Shown piece after piece: positions 1 to 8,019 of a stretch of 64,000 nt of DNA. The stretch comes from Paludibacteraceae bacterium. GTDB taxonomy: Bacteria; Bacteroidota; Bacteroidia; Bacteroidales; Paludibacteraceae. The notes under the pieces were generated by a model. It searched no databases, had not been told where the DNA came from, and saw only the letters and a list, made by a program, of their open reading frames with translations. The translations under genes were made by a program, and so were the position numbers. Location of the stretch: positions 1 through 64,000 of the forward strand of contig JARLGW010000005.1 of NCBI GenBank assembly GCA_031292565.1, given 5' to 3'. Positions within the stretch are counted from its first letter, which is position 1. The number at the start of each line of letters is the position of its first letter.

Positions 1-594
1 AGTAACCGAAGTTAAACCAGTACCAGAAAAAGCACCTTCTCCAATATAAGTAACCGAAGAAGGAATAGTAATTGAGGTTAAACCAGTACCAAAAAAAGCA
101 TTACCTTCAATAGAATCTACAGATGATGGTATAGTAACCGAGGTTAAACTGCTACCCTCAAAAACAGCTTCTCTAATAGAAGTAACAGAGGGTGGAATAG
201 TAACCGAGGTTAAACCTGTACCAGAAAAAGCCCCATATCCAATAGAAGTAACTGAGGACGGTATAGTAACCGATGTTAAACTGTTACAACCATCAAAAGC
301 TTGATCTCCAATAGAAGTAACAGAGGATGGAATAGAAACCGAAGTTATACCTCTAAAACCTCTAAAACAAGCATTCCCAATAGAAGTAACAGAATAGCTT
401 ATGCTATTATTAGTCACAGAGTGAGGAATATTTACAATACCTAAATGATTATTAATAGTTTCACGAGTAACCGCCACTGTGTATGGGGAAAAAGACGAGG
501 TAACAGTATAATAAATACCTCCAGATGCAAAGCCATATCCCCATGTACTTACAGCGACATACAAACTTAGAATAATTAAAAGTAACTTTTTCAT
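1..594 (-). CDS. BspA-type leucine-rich-repeat surface protein, C-terminus cut by window edge
   Basis: The frame opens with ATG at 594 and stays open for 198 codons to the window edge, so the C-terminus is missing. Residues 1-18 look like a Sec signal peptide (Met-Lys-Lys followed by a Leu/Ile-rich core). From about residue 68 the protein consists of 22-24-residue BspA (LRR_5) repeats with the recurring core SIPSSVTSIG. Such repeats are typical of secreted or surface proteins; the ligand cannot be told. The gene starts 5 bp downstream of the paralogous gene at 600-2255 and is probably cotranscribed with it. By analogy it may end in a type IX sorting domain, but that part is outside the window. 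Confidence 0.85.
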   Translation of the reverse strand, partial: MKKLLLIILSLYVAVSTWGYGFASGGIYYTVTSSFSPYTVAVTRETINNHLGIVNIPHSVTNNSISYSVTSIGNACFRGFRGITSVSIPSSVTSIGDQAFDGCNSLTSVTIPSSVTSIGYGAFSGTGLTSVTIPPSVTSIREAVFEGSSLTSVTIPSSVDSIEGNAFFGTGLTSITIPSSVTYIGEGAFSGTGLTSVT

Positions 595-599
595 AGTTT

Positions 600-2255
600 T
601 TATTTCTTAATTATCTTTTTTTCAATGGTTCCGTTATCCGTTTTTATTTTCACGATATACAAGCCTTGGGGTAATTCACTAATAGCTACATATTGATTGC
701 CCGTTATTTCTTTTGTAAGTACTGTTTTGCCGCTTGCATCTATTATAGTGATTACACAGGACACCCCGTTTAACCCACTGATATTAAACCCATCTGTTAC
801 AGGATTAGGATAAATGGTTATTGCTTCAATGGTATTTGTTGATATGCCGGCAGCCAAGCCTACAGTTCTATTATAAAAAGCCTTCCATTGATTAGCTGTT
901 TGATATAAACTTACCGAACCGGTAGGCACATACAAGGTACAAGTGGTTGTGTCAACATTATAAAAAACTGTACTGGAACCTAAAGCCACGGGAGTAGTTG
1001 GATCGGCATATATTGAGGTTAAACCTGTACACCAATCAAAAGCATCATCTCCAATGGAAGTAACTGAGGATGGTATGGTGATTGATTTTAACCCTGTACA
1101 CTCATAAAGAGCACTACCTCCAATAGAAGTAACCGATGAAGGGATAGTAATTGATGTTAAACCAACACAATAATAAAAAGTCTGACCTTCAATAGAAGTA
1201 ATCGATGAAGGAATGGCAACGGATGTCAAGCTAGTACATTCATAAAAAGCACTACTTCCAATAGAAGTAACAGAGGTAGGAATAGTTATAGATGTTAAAC
1301 TGTAGCACTCATAAAAAGCATTACTTCCAATAGAAGTAACTGAGGAAGGAATAGCGAATGAAATTGTAGTTAAACCACTACAACAACTAAAAGCCCAAGT
1401 TCCAATAGAAGTAACAGAAGAAGGAATACTAACCGAGGTTAAACCTGTACAATATCCCAAAGCCGCCTCTCCAATAGAAGTAACCGATGAAGGAATGGCA
1501 TAACTTCCCGTTTTAGAAGTTGGGCATTGAATTAATGTCGTTTGAGCTTTATTGAATAATACTCCGTCAATACTGGAATAATTAGGATTATTTACATCTA
1601 CTGTTATCAAACCACTGCAATTATAAAAAGCCTCCGCTCCAATTGAGGTAACTGATGAAGGGATAGTGATTGATGTTAATCCTGTACAAGCTTGAAAAGC
1701 CTCTACACCAATAGATGTAACTGAGGAAGGAATAGCGAATGAAATTGTAGTTAAACCAACACAATCTTGAAAAGTCCCCTCTCCAATAGAAGTAACCGAT
1801 GAAGGAATGGCAACGGATTTCAAACTAGTACAATCATAAAAAGCATAAGTTCCAATAGAGGTAACAGTGGTAGGGATAGTTATCGATGTTAAACTGTAGC
1901 ACTCATAAAAAGCGTTACGTCCAATTGAAGTAACAGAAGAAGGAATTGTTACTAAGGTTAAGCTAGAACAATATTCAAACGCATAATCAGGAATTGCATT
2001 AGCAGGATAGATAGTATAAGCCGCAATAGTCACTCCACTTAAATTCACCACCGACAAAAAGGACATACTGTTATGAATCGTTGCAAAATCTCGTTCATCA
2101 ATAGTACCCGTAACTGTAAGATTAGTAACTGTGCTAAGCGTGCCACCTGCGGCAGTTATAGCTGTAGATAAGCCACCTGCGGTGCTAGCTACCGTTAGGG
2201 CTTGTGACATGACAGCGACACATAAACTGAAAATGATTAAGATTAATTTTTTCAT
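600..2255 (-). CDS. BspA-type leucine-rich-repeat protein with type IX secretion sorting domain
   Basis: 551 residues. A signal peptide (about residues 1-19) is followed by many BspA/LRR_5 repeats (roughly residues 85-430, core IPSSVTSIG). One interruption near residues 230-255 reads like the island seen in other BspA proteins. The last 80 residues, starting around ITIYPNPV and ending in KKIIKK, match a type A C-terminal sorting domain (TIGR04183-like). The protein should therefore be exported by Sec, cross the outer membrane through the type IX system encoded at 56.6-62.5 kb, and be surface-attached or released. It is first in a two-gene unit with the paralog at 1-594 and lies behind the structured leader at 2308-2449. 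Substrate or binding partner unknown. Confidence 0.9.
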   Translation of the reverse strand: MKKLILIIFSLCVAVMSQALTVASTAGGLSTAITAAGGTLSTVTNLTVTGTIDERDFATIHNSMSFLSVVNLSGVTIAAYTIYPANAIPDYAFEYCSSLTLVTIPSSVTSIGRNAFYECYSLTSITIPTTVTSIGTYAFYDCTSLKSVAIPSSVTSIGEGTFQDCVGLTTISFAIPSSVTSIGVEAFQACTGLTSITIPSSVTSIGAEAFYNCSGLITVDVNNPNYSSIDGVLFNKAQTTLIQCPTSKTGSYAIPSSVTSIGEAALGYCTGLTSVSIPSSVTSIGTWAFSCCSGLTTISFAIPSSVTSIGSNAFYECYSLTSITIPTSVTSIGSSAFYECTSLTSVAIPSSITSIEGQTFYYCVGLTSITIPSSVTSIGGSALYECTGLKSITIPSSVTSIGDDAFDWCTGLTSIYADPTTPVALGSSTVFYNVDTTTCTLYVPTGSVSLYQTANQWKAFYNRTVGLAAGISTNTIEAITIYPNPVTDGFNISGLNGVSCVITIIDASGKTVLTKEITGNQYVAISELPQGLYIVKIKTDNGTIEKKIIKK

Positions 2256-2307
2256 TATCTAAAGTTTTTTGCCTCAGTCCCCAAATGGCAGATTAGTATA
2301 AAAAGAA

Positions 2308-2449
2308 GGCGTGGGGAACTGTTAAACTTATCAAGTTAAGAGGTTCTGGTAAACCCAAGTACTGATAAGCAACAGCCCCACGCCCATATTGATATATAGA
2401 CGCAGAGCGTTTGTTGCTACCATCCCTGTACTTGTTTGAATTTACCAGA
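2308..2449 (-). promoter_or_regulatory. Structured leader with terminator-like and alternative pairings
   Basis: On the minus strand, 2371-2384 pairs with 2308-2323 (14 bp with a 2-nt bulge) and 2363-2369 with 2327-2333, giving a long stem followed by TTCTTTTT, which looks like an intrinsic terminator 50 bp before the start codon at 2255. The loop and inner segments also pair with upstream sequence: 2345-2353 with 2441-2449 (9 bp), 2356-2362 with 2428-2434 (7 bp) and 2369-2373 with 2413-2417. The two foldings share 2363-2373, so they compete or form a pseudoknot. This resembles an attenuator or riboswitch expression platform, but I do not recognise the family. Confidence 0.5.
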
Positions 2450-2503
2450 TTCCTTAACGGGGGATAATATTTTAAACGCTTTCTATTAATGCTATGTAAA
2501 AAA

Positions 2504-2531
2504 AGCTAACATAGTTAGCTGTACAAATGTA
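2504..2531 (-). promoter_or_regulatory. Predicted promoter (-7 TACATTTG) and adjacent palindrome
   Basis: The minus strand has TACATTTG at 2531-2524, a match to the Bacteroides -7 consensus TAnnTTTG. Just downstream, AGCTAAC (2504-2510) and GTTAGCT (2514-2520) form a perfect 7-bp palindrome that would lie at the predicted transcript start. It may be an operator or a 5' hairpin. Transcription from here would give a leader of about 260 nt before the gene starting at 2255. Confidence 0.4.
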
Positions 2532-2634
2532 AAACTATTTTTGGAAATTTGTTCTTAATTTTACAAACTAAGCTTCTTTGAGAAAAATGGCAAACTCAAA
2601 TTCTTAAGACAAAAACAAATTCTCAAACCACTTT

Positions 2635-2762
2635 TGTAGACACAATGTAGACATATGTAGACACCCTGTATATTTTGTAGCCCAATGTAGCCCAAAGTAG
2701 GCAAAAATAGGCCTGTAACCACCTAAAATGGCTGCCTACATTTGTGCCTACTTTGTGTAGGC
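2635..2762. repeat. Iteron-like direct and inverted repeats, possible replication origin of the element
   Basis: TGTAGACA occurs three times (2635, 2646, 2656), TGTAGCCCAA twice in perfect tandem (2676-2685, 2686-2695), and GTAGGC variants follow. GCCTACA near 2734 faces TGTAGGC near 2756 in inverted orientation. The cluster lies just beyond the 3' end of the Rep-like gene (2878-3807), so it is a candidate binding or origin region for that protein. Function is inferred from arrangement only. Confidence 0.45.
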
Positions 2763-2877
2763 TAAAATAAAAAATGGATTAAAAGTATAGATAAAGCCAT
2801 GTAGCGCATTCCAGTTGGGTCGATAAAGTGCCGACAGTACCTTTTGTTTTTCTTTGTCCGTTTCATTAGTTACATGA

Positions 2878-3807
2878 TTATCCAAACATGGCAGCTTGTT
2901 TTATTTTTGTTTCAAGTTCTGCCATTAATGGGTTATCGGTTGCAAGGTCGGGACTTTGACTAACTTTTTTTATCAGTCGCTTTATGTCTTTGGCGGCATC
3001 GGGTTTCAAGTTACCTGCCCGTTGTGCTGCCGTTACTTGTTCAAGTGCTGCCGTTGCTCCTATGTTTTTAATATGCTCGGCTGCTAATGCTGAATAATAA
3101 TCTTTCAGCCCGTTTACCTTTTCAAAATTCAAACTCATATTTTTTTCTTTTATGATTGATTGATAAAAACTTTTCCACTCTTTCAGTAAGGTATCATAAA
3201 AGCCCGCATCACTCAAATTCTGGGCTGTTACTTGTTCCTGCCTGAAATACTTTGCCAAACGGTGCAGGTATCTGATTTCATATCTTAAAACGTTTCTATC
3301 GTTGTATATCTCTGGCGGTGTTCCATGACTTGCAATAACCTCTTTGTTTTTATCATAAAAACACAAAACTCTGTCGTTTGTCTTATAGTAGAGCGTATAG
3401 GGGTTGTATAATTCTCTACTATATCGTGCTAACATTCCCATCTGTGGAAGGTAATTTGGTGGCGGTTCTTTGGTTATAATGTTTGTGCCAAAGTCTGCCC
3501 GGCGGACTGTACCGGCTGCAATATTCAAATGTAACTTATCGCTTAACATTTCAATAGCTCGTTTTGTGTCGGCTCTACCCAAGGTTTGAAAGTTATCACC
3601 CAAATAGTATTTACAGATGCTGCCATTTAAAAAAAGCTTGTATTTGCTTGCAACTGCTTTCATACTGCCAACGCTGCCCAAAATATAAGGTTCGCCCGTG
3701 TACTCGTTTTCCTTTTCTTTGGCCGTGTCAAACATCGCTGCCAAACTCAAAAAATTATCCTCTTTTAAGCCTGAATTTTCCAACTCTATTTTTATGCTGT
3801 CATACAT
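2878..3807 (-). CDS. Predicted phage/plasmid-type replication initiation protein
   Basis: 309 residues without signal peptide or membrane segment. The N-terminal half has patterns (LNGSICKYYLGDNF, RADFGTNI, CFYDKNKE, LRYEIRYL) reminiscent of the phage X/gene II-like and Bacteroides plasmid replication proteins. The C-terminal third is charged and helical. It is adjacent to iteron-like repeats at 2635-2762 and lies in an integrase-bearing element, supporting a replication role. The assignment rests on pattern recognition and context; a different nucleic-acid-binding role is possible. Confidence 0.5.
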   Translation of the reverse strand: MYDSIKIELENSGLKEDNFLSLAAMFDTAKEKENEYTGEPYILGSVGSMKAVASKYKLFLNGSICKYYLGDNFQTLGRADTKRAIEMLSDKLHLNIAAGTVRRADFGTNIITKEPPPNYLPQMGMLARYSRELYNPYTLYYKTNDRVLCFYDKNKEVIASHGTPPEIYNDRNVLRYEIRYLHRLAKYFRQEQVTAQNLSDAGFYDTLLKEWKSFYQSIIKEKNMSLNFEKVNGLKDYYSALAAEHIKNIGATAALEQVTAAQRAGNLKPDAAKDIKRLIKKVSQSPDLATDNPLMAELETKIKQAAMFG

Positions 3808-3952
3808 GAATCTTAATGAATGAGAAAGGGGCTAATTCACCCCCTTGGAACGACTTATTATTAAATGTCTGTTTTAAGGATTTTATGCTACCTGCTTTTT
3901 GCTTGAATAAATATGTTTTAGGGGGCTAAAACAGCCCCCTAAAACATGGTTG

Positions 3953-4411
3953 TTAATCCTCTTTTTTTGCACGGCTTTTCAATTCCAAAATGTCGCTGTC
4001 CAATTCCCCATCAACAAATAAATAATAAAGCTGTTGACGGTTGTTTTTCTGCCCACGAGCAACAAATATTTCTATCGTGGTAGGGGTATCCTGCTGGGTG
4101 TAGTCGGTGGAAAATCTGAATAGTAGTGCATCGGCTGTGTTTTTACAGTCACCAAAGGCTGCTAAAAGCTCTACATTTGGAACATAAATACTACTTATGT
4201 TTTTCACTTTGGTTAGTGCTTTGTCAGCTTTCTTTTGAGCATTCAGGCTGAAATTGTCCGGTACATTACCAAAGTAAAGAAACAGCTTGTTTTGTTTGTT
4301 CCTTAGGGTTTCAAACGCCGGGTGGCTCAACGTGCTTTCTGACAAATCAACTCTCATTTTACTTTTGCAATCCTGTAAATGTTCAAATTTGTAATAGTCG
4401 GTTAGTATCAT
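3953..4411 (-). CDS. Unknown protein of the integrated element
   Basis: 152 residues, soluble, no signal peptide, no motif I recognise. It overlaps the upstream HTH gene (4408-4653) by the 4-bp ATGA, so the two are translationally coupled and probably work together. A middle segment (residues about 75-110) has alternating hydrophobic positions that could be a beta sheet core. Possible roles include an accessory replication or mobilization factor, but nothing in the sequence decides this. The gap 3808-3952 holds a short stretch with two near-identical GGGGGCTAA-like blocks and no gene. Confidence 0.6.
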   Translation of the reverse strand: MILTDYYKFEHLQDCKSKMRVDLSESTLSHPAFETLRNKQNKLFLYFGNVPDNFSLNAQKKADKALTKVKNISSIYVPNVELLAAFGDCKNTADALLFRFSTDYTQQDTPTTIEIFVARGQKNNRQQLYYLFVDGELDSDILELKSRAKKED

Positions 4412-4653
4412 TTGGTAGCTCCTTTCTTATTACTCATGCAATAGCGTTGAGCATCGGCTTCTATTTCCTGCTTTGGCGTTATTTTATTGCTTAATAACCA
4501 TTTATCCAATTCCTCTTTTTCAAAGAAAATGAGTTTGCCGCTGGGCTTTGAGTGGCTTATTTTTCTGGCACTCGTTAGTTTATACAGATAGCTTTTACTT
4601 ATACCTGTGTAGGTACTTGCCTCTGAAAATGTTAATACTGTTTTTGCTTCCAT
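4408..4653 (-). CDS. Helix-turn-helix excisionase-family protein
   Basis: 81 residues. Residues 5-60 match the MerR-like winged HTH of excisionase/HTH_17 proteins: TFSEASTYTGISKSYLYKLT, then SGKLIFFEKEELDKWLL. Proteins of this family in Bacteroidota elements act as recombination directionality factors or as repressors. It overlaps the next gene by ATGA. The upstream interval 4654-4837 (184 bp) holds a hairpin and GGTCGGG repeats. Confidence 0.75.
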   Translation of the reverse strand: MEAKTVLTFSEASTYTGISKSYLYKLTSARKISHSKPSGKLIFFEKEELDKWLLSNKITPKQEIEADAQRYCMSNKKGATK

Positions 4654-4781
4654 TTTATAATTATTTTATGGAATTAATAAAATGGGGTCGGGGTGTACTT
4701 TCCTTTGCCCTTTGTTTTTGCTAATTAACTTTACAAAGGAAAACAAAAGAAATGAATGTAAGTAGTTGATATACAATAAAA

Positions 4782-4807
4782 TACCCGACTACAAAAGTGG
4801 TCGGGTA
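4782..4807 (-). terminator. Hairpin downstream of 4838-5620, with GGTCGGG repeats nearby
   Basis: TACCCGAC (4782-4789) pairs with GTCGGGTA (4800-4807); on the minus strand it is followed by TTTTATTG, a plausible weak terminator. GGTCGGG recurs four times between 4798 and 4861, so alternative hairpins are possible. Confidence 0.45.
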
Positions 4808-4837
4808 GTGGTCGGGAAGGTTGTATATTATTGTAAA

Positions 4838-5620
4838 TTAGGCGGTCGGGGTGGTCGGGTTTTTTATTTTTTTTTCAATTGATTCAATTTGACTTTTGTA
4901 GTTTGAAGGCTCATTTTTTTTAGGACGGGAAATTTTTTCTCTATTAGTAATTTGCTTTCCTTTTTTGTTAATAAACAAATTAATGCAATTTCTTAAATTT
5001 TCATTACTTACTGTTTCTGTTACTATTTCTAATAACTCAAAAAGAGCATTATTTCCATAATTCCATTTAATAGCTTTGTACTCAAATTCTAATTCACCAT
5101 TTCCTCCAAAAGCCCAAATAAAACTATCTTCATCGCTATCGTTTGGAATAAAACCGCCTTCTTTTAATAATTCAAATAGCGTTCCCCGTTGTGTGTTTGA
5201 AAGGTTTGTTTTAAGCTGTTTAGGCTTGGTGTGTGGCGGTTCTTCTTTGTTTGTTGTATTTAATTTTTCAGTTAAGAACCTTACCCATTTATTTATTATT
5301 GTAAACTCATCTCTAATCCAATTAGGAAAACTTTTTATTTTATTAAATTCATCGCTAATAAATAAATCTTTTGTTCCTCCATGTATTTTTAGTTTTTCTT
5401 TAAAAAGTGTTTCAAATTCAATATTAGTAGGGTTATGCTTAGTAGGGTTAAGGTATCCAATAATTTCATTTCCCTCAAATATAGGAATATAATATATTAT
5501 TTTGTTAGTGTTTTCAGCAGAGCTATCTAAGAGTTGAGCTGTAAAAAGGAGTATAACACTAATTTTCCAATTGGCTTTATCTGTCATTGATAAAGATTCA
5601 AACGTAGGACAGTTATTCAT
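4838..5620 (-). CDS. Unknown protein, Bacteroidota element-associated
   Basis: 260 residues, markedly A+T-rich (many Asn, Lys, Ile and Glu codons) compared with its neighbours, in line with acquisition. No signal peptide or transmembrane segment. Residues 60-130 carry segments such as EFNKIKSFPNWIRDEFTIIN that resemble the RteC-like/unknown proteins often found beside Bacteroidota integrases, but I cannot assign a family. The C-terminus is a Lys/Pro/Asn-rich, probably disordered tail. It follows the Fic gene by 8 bp and is probably in one transcript with it. Confidence 0.55.
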   Translation of the reverse strand: MNNCPTFESLSMTDKANWKISVILLFTAQLLDSSAENTNKIIYYIPIFEGNEIIGYLNPTKHNPTNIEFETLFKEKLKIHGGTKDLFISDEFNKIKSFPNWIRDEFTIINKWVRFLTEKLNTTNKEEPPHTKPKQLKTNLSNTQRGTLFELLKEGGFIPNDSDEDSFIWAFGGNGELEFEYKAIKWNYGNNALFELLEIVTETVSNENLRNCINLFINKKGKQITNREKISRPKKNEPSNYKSQIESIEKKIKNPTTPTA

Positions 5621-5628
5621 AAATTTTA

Positions 5629-6390
5629 TTATTTAAACAACTCCAAATATTGATTTAAAGAATCCCTTACCGCACTGGTAACTAGGGTATAAAACGGAAT
5701 GTTGTCGCCCGTGGTGTGGCTGGTTTCCAGTCCCGTATAATAAGCTTGCTTGGCCTCATTGTTACTTTTTAGGTTGGTTATGGGGTAGCCGTTGGCTATC
5801 AAGTTCAGGTTCATTAGCAGGCGTGAAGTCCTGCCATTGCCATCTATAAAAGGGTGTACTTTCACTAACTCGTCGTGTAGGTAGGCACTAATAATAACAG
5901 GGTGTGTTTGTTCTGCTTTTAGTTTTTGGTAGCCTGTTATAAAGGCTTCTATTTGTTCCTGTATTAGGTAGGGTTGGGGTGGTATGTGTTTACTACCTGC
6001 TATCATAACAGGTACATCACGATATTTGCCAGCATTGGCTTTGTCTATGCCATGCAGCACCAGCCCGTGTATTTCTTTAATTACCCCCTCTGTTATTTCA
6101 ATATTTTTTTTGGCAATATCTTTAATAAATTCAATGGCTTGGGCGTGGTTAATAGCTTCCAAATGTTCCCTCATGCTTTTGCCTGAAATAGTAACGCCCT
6201 CGTTAACAACTAAAGCGGTTTCCTGCAATGTTAGTGTGTTGCCTTCAATCCGGTTGCTGTCATAAGTATATTCTATTTCAAAGGCATCTTGTATTTTTTG
6301 CAGAGCCTCAACGGGTAGAGGTCTTATTTGGTCAAGTTGCTGTTTTAGGTTGTCAACTTCACTTAGTAACAGGGTTAGGGTAGCATCCAT
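5629..6390 (-). CDS. Class II Fic-domain protein (predicted AMP-transferase)
   Basis: 253 residues. The Fic core motif HPFIDGNGRTSR (about residues 158-169) contains the catalytic His and the nucleotide-binding GNGR. An N-terminal SNRIEGN (about residues 45-51) matches the inhibitory (S/T)xxxE(G/N) helix, so this is a class II Fic protein whose activity is autoinhibited in cis. Family members transfer AMP (rarely other phosphate moieties) onto hydroxyl side chains of target proteins. No HTH domain is fused here. Within an integrated element it could serve as maintenance toxin or defence factor, although no separate antitoxin gene is visible. Confidence 0.85.
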   Translation of the reverse strand: MDATLTLLLSEVDNLKQQLDQIRPLPVEALQKIQDAFEIEYTYDSNRIEGNTLTLQETALVVNEGVTISGKSMREHLEAINHAQAIEFIKDIAKKNIEITEGVIKEIHGLVLHGIDKANAGKYRDVPVMIAGSKHIPPQPYLIQEQIEAFITGYQKLKAEQTHPVIISAYLHDELVKVHPFIDGNGRTSRLLMNLNLIANGYPITNLKSNNEAKQAYYTGLETSHTTGDNIPFYTLVTSAVRDSLNQYLELFK

Positions 6391-6478
6391 ATTAAAATTT
6401 CAGTTTTTGTTTGCTTTTGTTTTCTTTATCAAAAGTATGAAAATTGTAATTATAATTGAAAATTAGTTATTAACAACA

Positions 6479-7699
6479 TTATAGTTTTAATTCAGGTAAA
6501 CTATTGATAGCCTTTTCTTTTAAACTGTCAACGGCACGGGTGTACTTTTCTGTATGCTTTAAGCCTGAATGCCCTAAAAGGCTTGCAACGGTTTTTATAT
6601 TAGCACCGTTATTGAGGATATTAACGGCAAATGAGTGCCTGGCACAATGCCAAGTGATATGTTTATCAATGCCTGCACGTTTTACCCATCTGTCTAATGC
6701 TTTCAAACACATGGTTGAGCTTGGTAAATGAAATATAAAATCGTCCTTTTCCGGTTTCTCTCCAATCAAAGACAATAACCCATCGTTTAAAGGAATAACT
6801 ACACCACTATTAGCACTTTTTTTCTTTGTTTTGGCTTGTTCAAAGGATAGTATTTTATTTGAGTAATCCACGTTGCTGTATTTCATTTCAATAACATCAC
6901 AGAACCGTATGCCGGTATAGAGGCTAAAAATAAAAGCTCGTCTTATTTCTTCATTTTGCCCTCTGTATGTCGTTTGTATTAGTTTTTCCATTTCATCCAC
7001 GCTCAAAATATCTTTTCTAAGTATGTTTTCATCTATCTGACAAATTACCCCCTTGCATGGGTTTTTTGTAATAAGTCCTTTTTCCTCTGCATTGGCTATT
7101 ACTTTTTTGAATCGTTGAAAATATCCCCTTGCACCTTCACCAATACTTTTGCTTTCCAGATACTCCACAAATGCCTCTATCATATTTTTGTTTAGTTGTT
7201 GAGGCTTTAATGAATTGCTATATAATGGGTATTCTATGCTTAAAAAGTCCTTAAATCGCTTGTAAGCCCCCTGTATCATTCTAATATCTTTCTTTTTGTA
7301 GGTGTCAATATAGGATTGAAAGAAGTCTAAGAAATTGACTTGCTTAGTAAAAATCCTTTTGCCTGTTCTGTCTTGTTTTAGTTCTTGTTCCCGTTCGGTT
7401 CTTATTTCCTCTGCTATTTCTAAAACTTTTCTGTTTTGCTCTCTTTCTATGGGTGTACGGGGCTTGTCGATAAGATATAAGTTTAGGCTTTCAGTTTTTC
7501 TGTCATGCTTTACCTGATACATGAGTTTTCCTTTCATTTTTCCACTCTTATAAGTGGCTTGTTCACCCGTTTGCTCGTCTATTACAGGTGTTTGAACACG
7601 ACCCATATAATACTCCAAATGCAGGCTTATTCTGCCATCGTTAAGCGTTTTTTGCCCTAATTTTGGGTTGTCTTTTGCCTTATTTTCAATTTTTACCAT
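6479..7699 (-). CDS. Tyrosine recombinase / site-specific integrase
   Basis: The chosen start is the ATG at 7699 (406 residues, beginning MVKIENKAKDNPKLG). The longer frame up to 7813 is unlikely because a good promoter box (7803-7810) overlaps its first codons. N-terminal Arm and SAM-like domains are followed by the catalytic domain: Arg in TGIRFCD, His-x2-Arg in WHCARHSF, the second His in LLGHSG, and the Tyr nucleophile in EKYTRA. All catalytic residues are present, so the enzyme should be active in integration and excision of the 2.6-7.9 kb element. Confidence 0.9.
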   Translation of the reverse strand: MVKIENKAKDNPKLGQKTLNDGRISLHLEYYMGRVQTPVIDEQTGEQATYKSGKMKGKLMYQVKHDRKTESLNLYLIDKPRTPIEREQNRKVLEIAEEIRTEREQELKQDRTGKRIFTKQVNFLDFFQSYIDTYKKKDIRMIQGAYKRFKDFLSIEYPLYSNSLKPQQLNKNMIEAFVEYLESKSIGEGARGYFQRFKKVIANAEEKGLITKNPCKGVICQIDENILRKDILSVDEMEKLIQTTYRGQNEEIRRAFIFSLYTGIRFCDVIEMKYSNVDYSNKILSFEQAKTKKKSANSGVVIPLNDGLLSLIGEKPEKDDFIFHLPSSTMCLKALDRWVKRAGIDKHITWHCARHSFAVNILNNGANIKTVASLLGHSGLKHTEKYTRAVDSLKEKAINSLPELKL

Positions 7700-7802
7700 A
7701 ATAGAGTTGTACTCATTGATTTTTAGGCGGTTGTGTATCCGGTTTTCTTTCCAACCCCCTGTTTTTGTAATGTGTTGATATTCTTTTGTTTTCCTTTCTT
7801 TG

Positions 7803-7810
7803 CAAAGATA
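7803..7810 (-). promoter_or_regulatory. Predicted integrase promoter -7 box
   Basis: TATCTTTG on the minus strand fits the Bacteroides -7 consensus TAnnTTTG. Transcription would start near 7796, inside the longest possible frame, which is why the downstream ATG at 7699 is preferred for the integrase. Confidence 0.5.
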
Positions 7811-7967
7811 CAAAATATCTTTGTACTAAGGTTGTACTACATAACAAATAATTGGGTAAAAAAGGAAAAAATAGGTTAGATGTGAAATTTTAAGTAGTAG
7901 TAAATGAGCGTTTTAGTGTCTTTTGTTTTCCCATTTTTGCACGGTTGTGTATCGGCTCTGGGTACGG

Positions 7968-8003
7968 AAAACCCCTGTTAATTATTGATTAACAGGGGTT
8001 TTT
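7968..8003 (-). terminator. Bidirectional-looking terminator after the KdsC-like gene
   Basis: A perfect 15-bp stem, 7968-7982 with 7988-8002, has a 5-nt loop and A/T runs on both sides. It lies 16 bp beyond the stop of the gene at 8020-8511 and separates it from the integrated element. Confidence 0.8.
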
Positions 8004-8019
8004 GCTTTTGATCTATATA

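Larger units (their letters stand above)
2630..7860. mobile_element. Small integrated mobilizable element or plasmid-like island (approximate ends)
   Basis: A compact block, all on the minus strand, contains a tyrosine integrase (6479-7699), an HTH/excisionase-type protein (4408-4653), a Rep-like protein with adjacent iteron-like repeats, two proteins of unknown function and a Fic protein. This gene set is typical of small Bacteroidota integrative elements. No relaxase was recognised. I searched both flanks by eye for a direct-repeat attachment site or a tRNA and found none, so the ends are only estimates from the outermost element-like features. Confidence 0.6.

Noticed and set aside
1-2255. 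CRISPR-like or tandem DNA repeat array
   Set aside because: The periodicity of about 69-72 bp is in frame and encodes BspA leucine-rich repeats; units vary as protein repeats do.
7860-8003. tRNA or attachment site next to the integrase
   Set aside because: I looked for a cloverleaf and for a direct repeat shared with the 2.3-2.9 kb end and found neither; only the terminator hairpin is clear.
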